Notes under the pieces: model-generated
Told to the model about the DNA's origin: nothing
The model's database searches: none
The model's input: only the letters and a program-made list of their open reading frames with translations
Shown here: positions 32,894 to 45,997 of the stretch, one piece after another
Layout: each line of letters starts with the position of its first letter
Numbering within the stretch: position 1 is the first letter of the stretch
Made by a program: the position numbers and the translations under genes
Assembly (NCBI RefSeq): GCF_038502225.1
Contig: NW_027195229.1
Span: forward strand, 189,501 to 253,500
Direction: 5' to 3'
Source of the DNA: Cherax quadricarinatus
Lineage: Eukaryota; Arthropoda; Malacostraca; Decapoda; Parastacidae
Length of the DNA stretch: 64,000 bases

Positions 32894-33590
32894 CTAATCT
32901 CTCCATTCATTTACCAACTGAGAGTGATTATTGTTAAATTGAAGACTGTTATTGTGGGAGAGAATTTTCTCCCATACATCACCCATCAAATTAGCCTGGT
33001 CCTGTGGATCATCAAATTTAATCTCAACATCTTCATCATCATCAACAGTGAAGGTATGAACTAGGTAGTTAGGAGCCTTGTGCTTTGCCCCTAACAATTG
33101 TCGGATCTCACTCCAAAATTTTGCTGGCTCACGTTTATACTGATTAGCTTGAAGAACAAGCAATTTCCATAAGTCCCGTTTGTGATGACTAATCATGTTA
33201 ATTAATTCTTGCCTCAATCTGTGCAATGTAGCTACTGGTGGTTGTCGCATTTGAAGATGCCTTCAACATTCTGCTTGATAATTTCTTAAAGCGTCTCTAA
33301 TTTCCGTAGGTTTATATTGTTGATAGATCTTTGTGGAAGCTAATTGGCAAGTTGCATTAGTAGCTTCAATTATTCTATTGTGAAGGGACCTGATTGCGTC
33401 ATCAATTGCAGTGGAAGGTAGATTTTAAAATGACACAATTTCCTCTTCACCCAGAAATGCCCTGAAGGGGTCAAATCCTAGGGTGTTAAGATTGGGTTTA
33501 GGAGGTACAGGTATTCTAAATGGAGAAGTTTGTAGTTGTATTATAACAGGAATATGGTCAGATCCTACGTTTCCACCAGGAGATATACAA
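32894..33590 (-). pseudogene. LINE-3 endonuclease end and linker
   Basis: The frame contains the endonuclease signature GSDHIPV near 33570. After a stop near 33427 it continues with AIDDAIRSL, YQAECWRHLQ and KRDLWKLLVLQ...FWSEIRQLLG. This is the region that normally links endonuclease to RT in Jockey elements. Several stops and a frame change near 33250 are present. Confidence 0.7.
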
Positions 33591-33604
33591 CATCACAGTC
33601 TCTG

Positions 33605-33790
33605 TCTGTCAGTACTAAAGTGTGCATGTGTGAAAGCATGTGTGTGTGAGAGCATACGTGTGTGCGTGAGCATGTGTGTGTGCACAAGAGCATGCATGTG
33701 TGAGAGAGTGCATGTGTGTGTGAGAACGTGCATGTGTGTGAGCGTGTGTACATGTGTGTGCATGCACAAGTGTTTGCATGCACACAGGAG
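33605..33790. repeat. TG/CATG-rich tract
   Basis: An impure TG repeat with CATGTGTG steps. Long frames of alternating Cys-Val or Thr-His residues are repeat artefacts. Confidence 0.9.
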
Positions 33791-34262
33791 CGTACTCACC
33801 TAGTTGAGGTTGCGGGGGTCGAGTCCGAGCTCCTGGCCCCGCCTCTTCACTGATCGCTACTAGGTCACTCTCCCTGAACCGTGAGCTTTATCATACCTCT
33901 GCTTAAAGCTATGTATGGATCCTGCCTCCACTACATCGCTTCCCAAACTATTCCACTTACTGACTACTCTGTGGCTGAAGAAATACTTCCTAACATCCCT
34001 GTGATTCATCTGTGTCTTCAACTTCCAACTGTGTCCCCTTGTTACTGTGTCCAATCTCTGGAACATCCTGTCTTTGTCCACCTTGTCAATTCCTCTCAGT
34101 ATTTTGTATGTCGTTATCATGTCCCCCCTATCTCTCCTGTCCTATAGTGTCGTCAGGTTGATTTCCCTTAACCTCTCCTCGTAGAACATACCTCTTAGCT
34201 CTGGGACTAGTCTTGTTGCAAACCTTTGCACTTTCTCTAGTTTCTTTATGTGCTTGACTAGG
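33790..34262 (-). mobile_element. LINE-4 copy, 3' end
   Basis: The minus strand reads the C-terminal part of a LINE RT protein (TTYKILRGIDKVDKDRMF, then FFSHRVVSKWNSL) followed by the 3' end TTCACTGATCGCTACTAGG-type sequence and CACCTAGTTGAG. It is nearly identical to 37566-38030. (TG)n tracts lie on both sides. Confidence 0.88.
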
Positions 34263-34324
34263 TGTGTGCATGCAAGTGTGTGCATGTGCATGTACATGTG
34301 TGTGCACGCATGCAAGTGTGTCTG
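34263..34324. repeat. TG/CATG tract between LINE-4 copies
   Basis: A short impure TG repeat joins two LINE-4 copies that lie head to tail. Confidence 0.85.
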
Positions 34325-36478
34325 TACTCACTCAATTGTGGTTGCAGGTGTCGAGTCATACTTCCTGGCCCCACCTCTTCACTGATCACTACTAGGTCAT
34401 CTCTTGCCCTGCTCCACAAGCTTTATCAAACTTCGTCTTAAAATTATGTATGGTTCCCGCCTCCACTACATCACTTGCCAGACTATTCCACTTCCTGACA
34501 ACTCTACGACTAGAGAAATAATGCCTAACATCCTTTAACCCTTTGACTGTTTTCGACGTATAAATACGTCTTACGAGCCAATGTTTCTGACGTATATATA
34601 CTCAATAATTCTAGCGGCTTCAAATCAAGCGGGAGAAAGCTGGTAGGCCCACATGTGAGAGAATGGGTCTGTGTGGTCAGTGTGCACCACATAAAAAAAA
34701 TCCTGCAGCACACATTGCGTAATGAGAAAAAAAAAACTCTGATCGTTTTTTTGGAATAAAACGCCGACTTTGAGGTGTATTTTCGTATAGTATTTATCGT
34801 TGTATTTGCGTTTTCATGGTCTTAGGTGATAAAATGGAAAACATATTACAGAAATAGAGATGATTTTCATTACTTTTACGATGAAAACGACCTTGAAACT
34901 GAGCTCAAAGTAGCGGAAATGTTCGATTTTTACCAATGTTCAAGAGTAAATAAATCACACCACACGTCCAATACACGTCAACTGGGGAGACTAATATTCT
35001 TTCACTAGTGCACTGATATTATTTATACCATTTTTACAATAATGCAGTCGTCTGCATAACAGTAAATTTTGTATTTTTTTGTATGAATAAAAAATCAAAA
35101 TAGAAAGCAATAATAATATAAGAGGGGCCTAGAGATGTGACTAATGAACAGAGCATATGTTATTTTAGTGCCACGAATGTCTATCTTGTTTATTCTGGAC
35201 CCTATTTTGAAATTGGCATCTTTTTTAGTTTGCGTGAAATTGCCAAATTGCCAATTTCTGACCACCATATTGGGTAGTCCAAATTAGTAAATGGGAGGTT
35301 TCTTGTACTCAGCTGATAGATAAAATGCAGTTCTAAAGAAATAGCTATGAGTTTGGTCAACTGGAACAATGAAATTGGCTGAAAATAGGGCTCAAAGTCG
35401 GCGAAATTGCCAATACGCACATGTCGCAGAAACCGCTAACTTCGCGGGAGCATAATTCCACGAGTTTTCGACCAAATTTCGAACTTTTGGTGTCATTACC
35501 ATCGGGAAAAGATTCTCTATCATTTCATAAGAAAAAATAATTTTTTTTTTTTCAAAAATTGAGCGACATAGAATGACAGTTTCAGAGAGGGGCCTGAAAC
35601 AGTCAAAGGGTTAACTCATCTGAGTCTTTGATTTCCAATTGTGACCCCATGCTTCTGTGTCTCATCTCTGGAACATCCTGTCTCTGTCCACCTTGTCATA
35701 TCCTCACAGTATCAATATCATGTCTCCCCTAACCCTCTTGTCCTCCAGTATCATCAGGCCGATTTCCCTTGACCTTTCTTCACAGGACATTCGCCTTAGC
35801 TCTGGAACTAGTCTTGAAGCAATCTTTGCACATTCTCTAATTTCTTGATGTGCTTGGCCAGGTGTGGGTTCCAAAATGGTGCTGCAAATTCCAGTATGGG
35901 CCTGGTGTACACGGTATACAGTCTTGAACAATTCCAAAATGAGGTATCAGAATGATATTCTCAGGTTTGCCAGGTGCCCATATGCCGCAGCAGTTATATG
36001 GTTCATGTGCGCCTCAGATGTGCTTGGTATTATACTCACCCCAGGATCCTTTTCCTTGAATGATGTTTGCAGTTTTTGGCCACCTAGCCTATACTCTGTC
36101 TATGGTCTTCTTTGCCCTTCCCCAATCTTCATTACTTCGCATTTGGTAGGGTTAAATTCGAGGAGCCAGTTGCTGGACCCATCTTCCAGCCTGTCCAAAC
36201 TTTTTTGTAGTTGTGCCTGATCCTCATCCAATTTAATTCTTCTCATTAACTTCACATCATCTGCAAACAGGGACACTTCTGAGTCCATCCCTTCTGTCAC
36301 ATCGTTCAAATATAACAAAAATAGTTTTGGTCCTAGGACTGACCCCATGTGGAACCCTGCTCGTCACAGGTGCCCACTCTGACACCTCGTCACATACCAT
36401 GACTCGTTGTCACCTCCCTGTCAGGTATTCTCTGATCCATTGCAGTGCCCTTCCTGTTATGTGTGCCTGATCCACTAG
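34325..36478 (-). mobile_element. LINE-4 copy interrupted by a MITE
   Basis: This is the C-terminal RT half of LINE-4 on the minus strand, with decayed versions of the motifs GSVLGP, FADDVKLMRRI and WSSNWL (frames near 36100-36348). The MITE at 34539-35610 sits in it. Removing it rejoins AACATCC...CTCATCTG, matching 37768 in the undisturbed copy. Several frameshifts are present. Its upstream edge meets the (TG)n tract at 36480. Confidence 0.85.
34539..35610 (+). mobile_element. piggyBac MITE, about 1.07 kb
   Basis: Termini CCCTTTGACTGTTT and AAACAGTCAAAGGG are flanked by TTAA at 34535-34538 and 35611-35614. ACGTATAAATACGT-like palindromes lie near the left end. It is homologous to the MITEs at 12768, 40219, 42638 and 48838. 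No transposase frame. Confidence 0.92.
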
Positions 36479-36481
36479 CTT

Positions 36482-36950
<469 letters not shown>

Positions 36951-37123
36951 TGTGTGTACGCAAGTATGTGTGAGCACAAGTGAGAGTATGCAGGTGAGCT
37001 AGAGTTTGTCACGGCCACGCTAACTGGAGATTTGTCTGTAAAAACTTGCATTTGTGGTCACAGTGGTGCCTAAGCTAACCTTCCTATGGCATAGAAATAT
37101 ACCTAGTTGAATGAATTTTATTG

Positions 37124-37235
37124 TGTCTAGCTGGCCCAGTGGCTAACGCGACGGTCTGGAGTTTCGAGACTCTCTGATCGCTGGTTCTATCCTCGCCCAT
37201 GGTATGGTTTGTTTGCAATTGCATCATTAGGTTTC
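37124..37235 (+). mobile_element. Second tRNA-derived SINE head
   Basis: A-box-like TGGCCCAGTGGC and B-box-like GGTTCTATCCT lie about 45 bases apart, followed by ATGGTTTGTTTGC. It resembles the head of a tRNA-derived SINE different from that at 26006. The B box departs from GGTTCGATTCC, so it is probably inactive. 36951-37123 shows nothing recognisable. Confidence 0.6.
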
Positions 37236-37249
37236 CTGAGTGGTGTGTG

Positions 37250-37322
37250 TGCATGAAAGTGTGTGTGTATACGAGTGTGTGTGTATGTGTGTGTGTGTAT
37301 GTGTATGTGTGTATGTGTGTGT

Positions 37323-37410
<88 letters not shown>

Positions 37411-37565
37411 ATGTGTGTGTGTGTGTGCATGTGTGTGTGTGTGTGCATGTGTGTGTGTGTGTGCATGTGTGTGTGTGTGTGTGCATGTGTGTGTGTGTGT
37501 GTGTGCATGTGTGTGTGTGTGTGTGTGCATGTGTGTGTGTGTGTGCACATTGTGTGTGTGTGTAC
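37250..37565. repeat. Long (TG)n with CATG steps
   Basis: A TG repeat interrupted at fairly regular intervals by CATG. It ends at TACTCACCTAGTTG, a 14-base word present twice, which is the 3' terminus of the adjacent LINE-4. Confidence 0.95.
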
Positions 37566-38639
37566 TCACCTAGTTGTACTCACCTAGTTGAGGTTGCGGG
37601 GGTCGAGTCCGAGCTCCTGGCCCCGCCTCTTCACTGATCGCTACTAGGTCACTCTCCCTGAGCCGTGAGCTTAATCATACCTCTGCTTAAAGCTATGTAT
37701 GGATCCTGCCTCCACTACATTGCTTCCCAAACTATTCCACTTACTGACTACTCTGTGGCTGAAGAAATACTTCCTAACATCCCTATGATTCATCTGTGTC
37801 TTCAACTTCCAACTGTGTCCCCTTGTTACTGTGTCCAATCTCTGGAACATCCTGTCTTTGTCCACCTTGTCAATTCCTCTCAGTATTTTGTATGTCGTTA
37901 TCATGTCCCCCCTATCTCTCCTGTCCTCCAGTGTCGTCAGGTTGATTTCCCTTAACCTCTCCTCGTAGGACATACCTCTTAGCTCTGGGACTAGTCTTGT
38001 TGCAAACCTTTGCACATTCTCTAGTTTCTTTACGTGCTTGGCTAGGTGTGGGTTCCAAACTGGTGCCGCATACTCCAATATGGGCCTAACGTACACGGTG
38101 TACAGGGTCCTGAATGATTCCTTATTAAGATGTCGGAATGCTGTTCTGAGGTTTGCTAGGCGCCCATATGCTGCAGCAGTTATTTGGTTGATGTGCGCTT
38201 CAGGAGATGTGCCTGGTGTTATACTCACCCCAAGATCTTTTTCCTTGAGTGAGGTTTGTAGTCTCTGGCCCCCTAGACTGTACTCCGTCTGCGGTCTTCT
38301 TTGCCCTTCCCCAATCTTCATGACTTTGCACTTGGTGGGATTGAACTCCTGGAGCCAATTGCTGGACCAGGTCTGCAGCCTGTCCAGATCCCTTTGTAGT
38401 TCTGCCTGGTCTTCGATCGAGTGAATTCTTCTCATCAACTTCACGTCATCTGCAAACAGGGACACCTCAGAGTCTATTCCTTCCGTCATGTCGTTCACAA
38501 ATACCAGAAACAGCACTGGTCCTAGGACTGACCCCTGTGGGACCCCGCTGGTCACAGGTGCCCACTCTGACACCTCGCCACGTACCATGACTCGCTGCTG
38601 TCTTCCTGACAAGTATTCCCTGATCCATTGTAGTGCCAT
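37566..38639 (-). pseudogene. LINE-4 reverse transcriptase, best copy
   Basis: About 330 open codons on the minus strand begin MALQWIREYLSGRQQRV. They carry RT motifs TSGVPQGSVLGPVLFLVF and LFADDVKLMRRI, then LQTWSSNWLQEFNPTKC, and C-terminal LEYAAPVWNPH and KLENVQRFATRLVPELR. The stop lies in the 3' part at about 37650. The front of the protein is missing and its 5' edge meets a short (TG)n at 38640-38668. The order and motifs suit a CR1/Jockey-like LINE. Confidence 0.88.
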
Positions 38640-38668
38640 TGTAGTGTGTGTGTGTGTGTGTGTGTGTT

Positions 38669-39600
<932 letters not shown>

Positions 39601-40745
39601 TGTTTGCACGTGCATGCATGCGACTGTGTGTGCATATTGGCAACTGTCCCTAGAGTAGGAATACACAACTTTGCATCTGGAGAATTATCTTCTGCTCTCT
39701 TACTGAGTAAAAGGATGCATCACTACCAAACTAAAAATATAACCACTGTTTTAAACAATATTAACCCGCTTTTTTTTATAGCTCCCAGTAAATAAGATCA
39801 ATTTAATAAGCTGTAAGGAGCATTCTGTAAGTGTAATCTTCCCTTAATAATATTTTTTATCATCAATTAGTAAAACTCATTTTGCTAGTTTTGGGCATGG
39901 AGAACAGAGTGTACTTCTGGTTCTCTCTCCTTCCTCAATGAGATCTGTGTAGAGCAGGTTTTTTGCTCTGAAACAAATTAATACATACTTACTCCAAAAA
40001 TTCTGAAGGTTAAGAAAGAGTGCACACATTAGCCTTTCTGTCAAATGAAAAATAATCACTGTAGAAGCTTCGGAGAAGAGCAGTATTTTTCAACGAAGTT
40101 AGTGATCATTTTGTTCCAGAGCCAAGAATTCCATTTAATTATGATGAAGAAAGTCATTTAAATATTTTAGGTTACTACCTATATTAATTGTTAAATGAAT
40201 AAATAAAAACATGTATTAGCCCTTTCAGGATTTCCAAAGTACTAGTATGGCTTACGCACGAGGGTTATTGACGTACTAGAACGCCTAAATTCTAGCACCT
40301 TCAAATGTAGTGAGAGAAAGCTGGTGGGCCTACGTATGAAAGAATGGGTCTATGTGGTCAGTGAGCACAGTATAAAAAATATCCTGCAGCACACAGTGCA
40401 TGAGAAAAAAAGCTCCGACCATGTTTTTGGTTTAAAACAGCAACTTTGCAGTGTCTTTTTTTATGGTATTTATGGTTGTATTCCAGTTTCCCTGGTCTCA
40501 ATTTATAGAATGGAAGACATATTACAGAAATTGAGATGATTTTGATTGGTTTCATAATGAAAAGTACCTTGAAATTGAGCTCAAAGTAGCAGAAATATTC
40601 TATTTTTACAAAATTTCAGAAGTAAACAAATCATGCCAAGCATCCAATACACATCAACTGGTGAGTCTAATATTCTTTCACAAGTTCACTGATGTTATTT
40701 ATAACATTTCTCCACTAATGCAGTAGTCCGTATAACAGTAAATCT

Positions 40746-41529
40746 TCTGTTAGGTAAGACACATATGCAACAGTTAGGTTGATAGAAGCAGAAGAGACAT
40801 GAAGACAATGTAATCAGTATATCACCCTTGAAGTTTTGAGGTGGTCAGTCCCTCAGTCTGGAGAAGAGTATTGTTCCATAGTCTGAAACAATATGGAGTT
40901 GAAGTGACAGGATGGAGCCTTATATACCGCCAGGAGGCGAGATGTTGGCCACTAGTAGAGGTAAGAATGTAGTCGTTGGGAGGTTATGTCCCTCTCAAAT
41001 CCAGCCATTCTCACTAGTAGAAGTTGTCCAAGTTTATTTCAGGTCTGTACCAAGATACCCTCGTGTTGCAGTGTCTGACAGAGTGAACATTAACAGGTTG
41101 TTAGGTAAGACATATGCAACAGTTAGGTATCTTTATTTCGAAACGTTTCGCCTACACAGTAGGCTTCTTCAGTCAAGTACAGAAAAGTTGATAGAAGCAG
41201 AAGAGACGTGAAGACGATGTAATCAGTGCATCACCCTTGAAGTTTTGAGGTGGTCAGTCCCTCAGTCTGGAGAAGAGTATTGTTCCATAGTCTGAAACAA
41301 TATGGACTATGGAACAATACTCTTCTCCAGACTAAGGGACTGCCCACCTCAAAACTTCATGGGTGATGGACTGATTACATTGTCTTCACGTCTCTTCTGC
41401 TTCTATCAACTTTTCTGTACTCGGCTGAAGAAGCCTACTTTGTAGGCGAAACGTTTCGAAATAAAGATACCTAACTGTTGCATATGTCTTACCTAACAAC
41501 CTGTCGGTATTTTATACCATTTTCATGTT
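40746..41529. mobile_element. Penelope-like foldback of terminal repeats
   Basis: It contains one partial and one longer copy of a repeat in minus orientation (40750-41095 and 41096-41305), and one copy in plus orientation (41306-41505), forming a near-perfect palindrome centred at about 41306. It is flanked by CAGTAAATCT at 40736-40745 and 41530-41539, a 10-bp target duplication. The words GGCGAAACGTTTCG and AAGCCTAC are typical of the pseudo-LTRs of Penelope-like elements, from memory. No RT is present. Confidence 0.65.
41425..41459 (+). ncRNA. Partial hammerhead-like core in the foldback
   Basis: CTGAAGA is followed by a stem (GCCTAC/GTAGGC) with a short loop and then GAAAC. This matches the CUGANGA - stem II - GAAA arrangement of hammerhead ribozymes. 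The mirrored arm near 41139-41172 carries the same core on the other strand. Stem III would be only a few pairs and stem I is not evident, so self-cleavage is unproven. Confidence 0.35.
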
Positions 41530-42637
41530 CAGTAAATCTATTTTTTGTGAGAATAAAAATTCACAGTGAAAAGCAAAAGAGATGTAAGAGGGGCCTGGGG
41601 ATGTGACTAATGAACAGAGAAAATGTTATTTTAGTGCCAGGAATGTCTGTCTTGCTTATTCTGGACCCTATTTGGAAATTGGCATCTTCTGAAATTTGTG
41701 TGAAATTGGCAAAATTGCCATATTCTGACCACTTTATTGGATACTTGAAATTGGTAAATGGGTGGTTTCTTGTACTCATTCAATAGAAAAAATGGAGTTC
41801 TAGCGAAATAGATATGATTTTTGTTGACTAGTACACGGAAATTGGCCAAAAACAGGGCTCAAAGTGGGAAAAATTGCCGATGTTTCAACATCGTTGAGGT
41901 CGCTAACTTCGCGAGAGCATAATTTCCATCAAATTTCAAACTTTTGGTCTCATTATGATCGGGAAAAATTCTCTATCATTTCATAAGGAAATTTTTTTTT
42001 TTTTCCAAAAAATTTTCGACCCTGAGAACTAGTTTAGGAGAGGGCCTCTTGACCCTGAAAGGGTTCATAATGAAACTTCAGCTTTAATAAAAAGCGTAAC
42101 AAACTGTGTACGAACATGAACTTATGAACTTGAATGCTTAATTTTTTAAGGCTTCAAACTGACCATGCTTTTTCCATTCTAGGGCTCAGCTTAACTGTTT
42201 AGGTCACCAACCTCTCCTCATGTATGGAAAAAATTTAATTATTCAAATACTCTATACAGTAGGGCCCCACTTATATGGCAGGTTAGGTTCCAGGCTACCT
42301 CCGTAAAGTGGAACACCTTTTTTTCCACTTATAAATGCATATAAATACTAGATAACAAGTTTACACCAACATATATTAAGCTAGCAATAGAACTAGGCAA
42401 TAAAAAAAATAAAAAAGTAAAATGCACATATAGTACACTCATTACTTACCTTTAAATATTTAAATAGGGTGAGATGAGTAGTATTTATTGTAAGAAATCA
42501 AGTATGGTATGTAAAGCAGCCAGCCAGGCTACCATACCAGGCCAACCCACCCATACATAACATTCTATGACGTTTAAGCATCCCAGAGCGATAAAATGCA
42601 TATACAGATCGCTCATTACTTACCTTAAAATATTTGT

Positions 42638-43681
42638 CGCGACCCAAATCCTGAAGTGTCTCCTGGTGTCGAAAAATTTTTGGAAAAATAAAATTATTTT
42701 TTCTTATGAAATGAAAAGAGAATCTTTCGCTGATGGTAATGACAACTAAAGTACGAAATTTGATCAAAAACATACAGAATAACACTCCCGCGAAGTTAGC
42801 GATCTCTGCGATATATATGCATCGGCGATTTCGCCGACTCTGAGCCCTACTTTTGGCCAATTCCATTGTTCCAGTCGACCAAACTCAGCTATTTTTTAGA
42901 ACTCCATTTTTTCTATCAATTGAGTACAAGAAACTGCCTAGTTACTAATTTCAACTACCCAGTAATGTGGTCAGAAATTGGCAATTTGGCCAATTTCATG
43001 CAAATTAAAAAAGATGCCAATTTCAAAATAGGGTCCAGAATAAACAATGCAGACATTCTTGCCACTAAAATAACATATCCTCTGTTCGTTAGTCACGTCT
43101 CCAGGCCCCTCTTATATTACTCTTGCTTCCTATTTTGATTTTTTATTCACACAAAAAATAGAAGATTTAATGTTATGTAGACTACTGCATTATTGTAAAA
43201 ATGGTATAAATAAAATCAGTGCACAAGTGAAAGAATATCTGACTCCCCAGTTGACGTGCATTAGACGTGTGGTGTGATTTGCTTACTCTTGAACAATGGT
43301 AAAAATCTAACATTTCTGCCACTTTGAGCTCAATTTCAAGGTCGTTTTCATCATGAAGCTCATCAAAATCATCTCTAATTCTGTAATATGTTTTCCATTC
43401 TATCAAACAAGATCAAGAAAACGAGAATACAACCATAAATACTATAGGAAAATACACCTCAAAGTCGGCATTTTAATCCAAAAACACGGTTGGAGTTTTT
43501 TTTCTCTCGTTATGCATTGCATGCTGCAGGATTTTTTTTATACAGTGCACACTGACCAATTCTCTCACATGTAGGCCTACCAGCTTTCTCCTGCTTGATT
43601 TGAAGCCGCTAGAATTGAGTTTATATACGTCCGAAACACTGACTTGTAAGACGTATACACACGGCCGAAACAGTCAAAGGG
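42638..43681 (-). mobile_element. piggyBac MITE lacking its left terminus
   Basis: The right end CAGTCAAAGGG is followed by TTAA (43682-43685). On the left, comparison with 62500-62520 shows that the target TTAA and the first about 17 bases of the MITE are deleted. Confidence 0.82.
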
Positions 43682-44298
43682 TTAATGTGGGGTCAGAGGT
43701 GAATAAAAGAGATAGAACGAGTAAAAGAGAATGAGTACATGAGAGAGGACACTCGCGGAGTTAAGTAAACAAACCAGGCGAATGCCAGTTTTGTAAACAA
43801 ACCAAGCAAACACGTCTGGTTTGTGTACAAGTTACATTGTGCACAAGTTGTCTCTATGTTGATACAGTAGAATAAATAGAGAGGAACACTCCCATTCTCA
43901 CGTAACACCGTTTTTAGACGAAATGACGCTCTGAGTGAAGGCATACAAAAGGAATAATTTTCTACAGTTACCCCAACACATTTTCTCTTATGTTGGACTA
44001 GAGAAAACGTTATTCTTGCTGTCACTTGTACAAGTTGTCTGGCTACCACATCTCATATTCATTTATTCATTCTACAGTGGGGTGTATTTATCATCTTTAT
44101 ATGTTATGCATCATCTTTTTTATATAATTTTGAAAAAAATATTATAGATAGATTAATGAAAATGAGTATATTAACGTAATACACGACATTTAATGAGACT
44201 CGGGGATTATTAGTGAGTATTATCATTACTGACATGGCGTCACTTGCACAAGTCGTCTGGCTACCATACCTCATATTTGTTAATTTATTCTAGTGTGG

Positions 44299-44535
44299 GG
44301 TTTACCTGGAGTTTACCTGGAGAGAGTTCCGGGGGTCAACGCCCCCGCGGCCCGGTCTGTGACCAGGCCTCCTGGTGGATCAGAGCCTGATCAACCAGGC
44401 TGTTGCTGCTGGCTGCACGCAAACCAACGTACGAGCCACAGCCCGGCTGATCCGGAACTGACTTTAGGTGCTTGTCCAGTGCCAGCTTGAAGACTGCCAG
44501 GGGTCTGTTGGTAATCCCCCTTATGTGTGCTGGGA
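44299..44535 (-). mobile_element. LINE C-terminal tail, 5' truncated
   Basis: The minus strand encodes about 66 residues (LPAHIRGITNRPLAVFKLAL; VPDQPGCGSYVGL; QTGPRGR-stop). A GC-rich 3' end follows, in which TTTACCTGGAG occurs twice. This is the usual look of a heavily 5'-truncated LINE tail. Neighbouring 217-bp units pass from TGGGGT to GTATTTATC without it. Confidence 0.75.
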
Positions 44536-44582
44536 GGTGTATTTATCATCTTTATATGTTAAGCATAGTGTTTATTATATTA

Positions 44583-44785
44583 CAGTGGACCCCCGGTTTA
44601 CAATCAGCTCATAATGCGACCAATTATGTAAGTGTATTTATGTAAGTGCGTTTGTATGTGTATGTTTGGGGGTCTGAAATGGACTAATCTAATTCACAAT
44701 ATTCCTTATGGGAACAAATTCGGTCAGTATTGGCACCTGAACATACTTCCGGAATGAAATAATATCGTAAACCGGGGGTCCACTG
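44583..44785. mobile_element. 203-bp Tigger MITE
   Basis: Termini CAGTGGACCCCCGG and CCGGGGGTCCACTG are flanked by TA (44581-44582, 44786-44787). The empty sequence TTATATAATTTTGAAAA is seen at about 46190. It has no coding content. Confidence 0.93.
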
Positions 44786-44815
44786 TATTTTGAAAAAATA
44801 TCGTAGATGGATTAA

Positions 44816-45997
44816 CCCCTAAACGGTCCAAACGTATATATACATTCTTACCGCTAGTGCCCCAAATGTATAAATATGTTTTATTTTTCCTGCCTGCAAA
44901 TTTGGCATGATTGGCCTGAGATGCCTGGTCAGCATAGAATGGGTTTTAACATTCGGTGTGCACCACATTAAAAAATCTGGGACCACTTAGTACCTTGTGG
45001 GAGCACCAGTTAAACTGAGCGCCAGCTAGAACAAACAGTGCGGCAAACACCAAGGATTCACTGATTTAATGTCATATTAACACTCCACTTTAAGAGGAAA
45101 GTGATGTTAACCCCAAGTTTAGGGTCTATCTGTCTCTGTCTGTCTTTGTCTATCTGTCTCTGTCTCTATATCTTTTTATCTGTCTCACAGGTACACTCAA
45201 ATAGAATTATACATAGTGTAAATTACCTAGGATAACCTAAAAAATCCAAAGTGCTCTACTGTGCTTGTAGATATAATGCATAAGAATACCTGTTGGTTCA
45301 CAGTGGCTCTCTCTGAGACAGAGAAAGAGACAAGTAGACAGACAGACAAGACAGAGAGACAGATAATCAGAGACAGAGATACCAGCTCATCAAATGTCAC
45401 CCCTTATCTCTGCACCCTCTCTGGCACCCAACAAATGTCATCGCTTATCTTATCTTATCACTGCCCTCCCGGATGCTTGTCACTGACATTTATCTTACAC
45501 ATTGCTTAAAGGAAACCTCTTCCTTCTTCCTCCTCCTTCTATACTCCCGTGTATCCAAAACATTGCTGGGACCTACAAATACTTTGTATATATTCCTATG
45601 ACCACGGACGGTGTAAATGTCCACCTGTCAATGTGTTTGTGACAATTTGAGTACAATTTCAGTGTCACTACAAAGATTGGTTATAAAATAACAAGAACTA
45701 CAATAAATTGTAATTATCATAACACAAAAATTATATAAAATACAAAAATAAGAAAAAATGGTAATTGGCAACACTTCTGCAAGTGGCAGGACTCGATGTT
45801 GCCATCAGGTGAGCATTAAGTGCCAACTTTGCAGCCTCATATCTCAGTAAGTACTGACCCTAATTTTTTTAATTTAATCCTATAACAATGAGAAAATTTT
45901 TCTCTTTATTTCAATGTAAAAAATAATTTTTTTATTTTTCAAAATATTCAGGGCACTGGGTGAGAGAACGTATATATACGTTTGGACTATTTAAGGG
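44816..45997. mobile_element. piggyBac-3, non-autonomous
   Basis: The left terminus CCCCTAAACGGTCC and the right terminus near GGACTATTTAAGGG are flanked by TTAA at 44812-44815 and 45998-46001. ACGTATATATACGT palindromes occur at both ends. The interior has the same TCTGTC/GACAGA foldback as piggyBac-2. No transposase frame. Confidence 0.88.

Larger units (their letters stand above)
31240..33596 (-). mobile_element. LINE-3, Jockey-like, 5' truncated
   Basis: Read leftward it starts in the end of an endonuclease domain (GSDHIPVIIQLQ at about 33570) and proceeds through linker and RT to a non-coding 3' end at 31240-31477. Its 5' edge at about 33596 meets a TG-rich tract. A SINE-like or polyA tail is not evident. 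Confidence 0.8.
40219..42063 (+). mobile_element. piggyBac MITE carrying a Penelope-like insertion
   Basis: Left end CCCTTTCAGGAT is preceded by TTAG. Right end ACCCTGAAAGGG is followed by TTCA, so the TTAA duplication has decayed. Without the insertion at 40746-41529 it is the usual roughly 1.05 kb. A GTACTAGTA palindrome lies near the left end. Confidence 0.85.

Noticed and set aside
37124..37200. Possible tRNA gene
   Set aside because: SINE head with a degenerate B box and no convincing acceptor stem.
44293..44490. Plus-strand frame starting MWGLPGVYLE
   Set aside because: It is the shadow of the minus-strand LINE C-terminus ending QTGPRGR.
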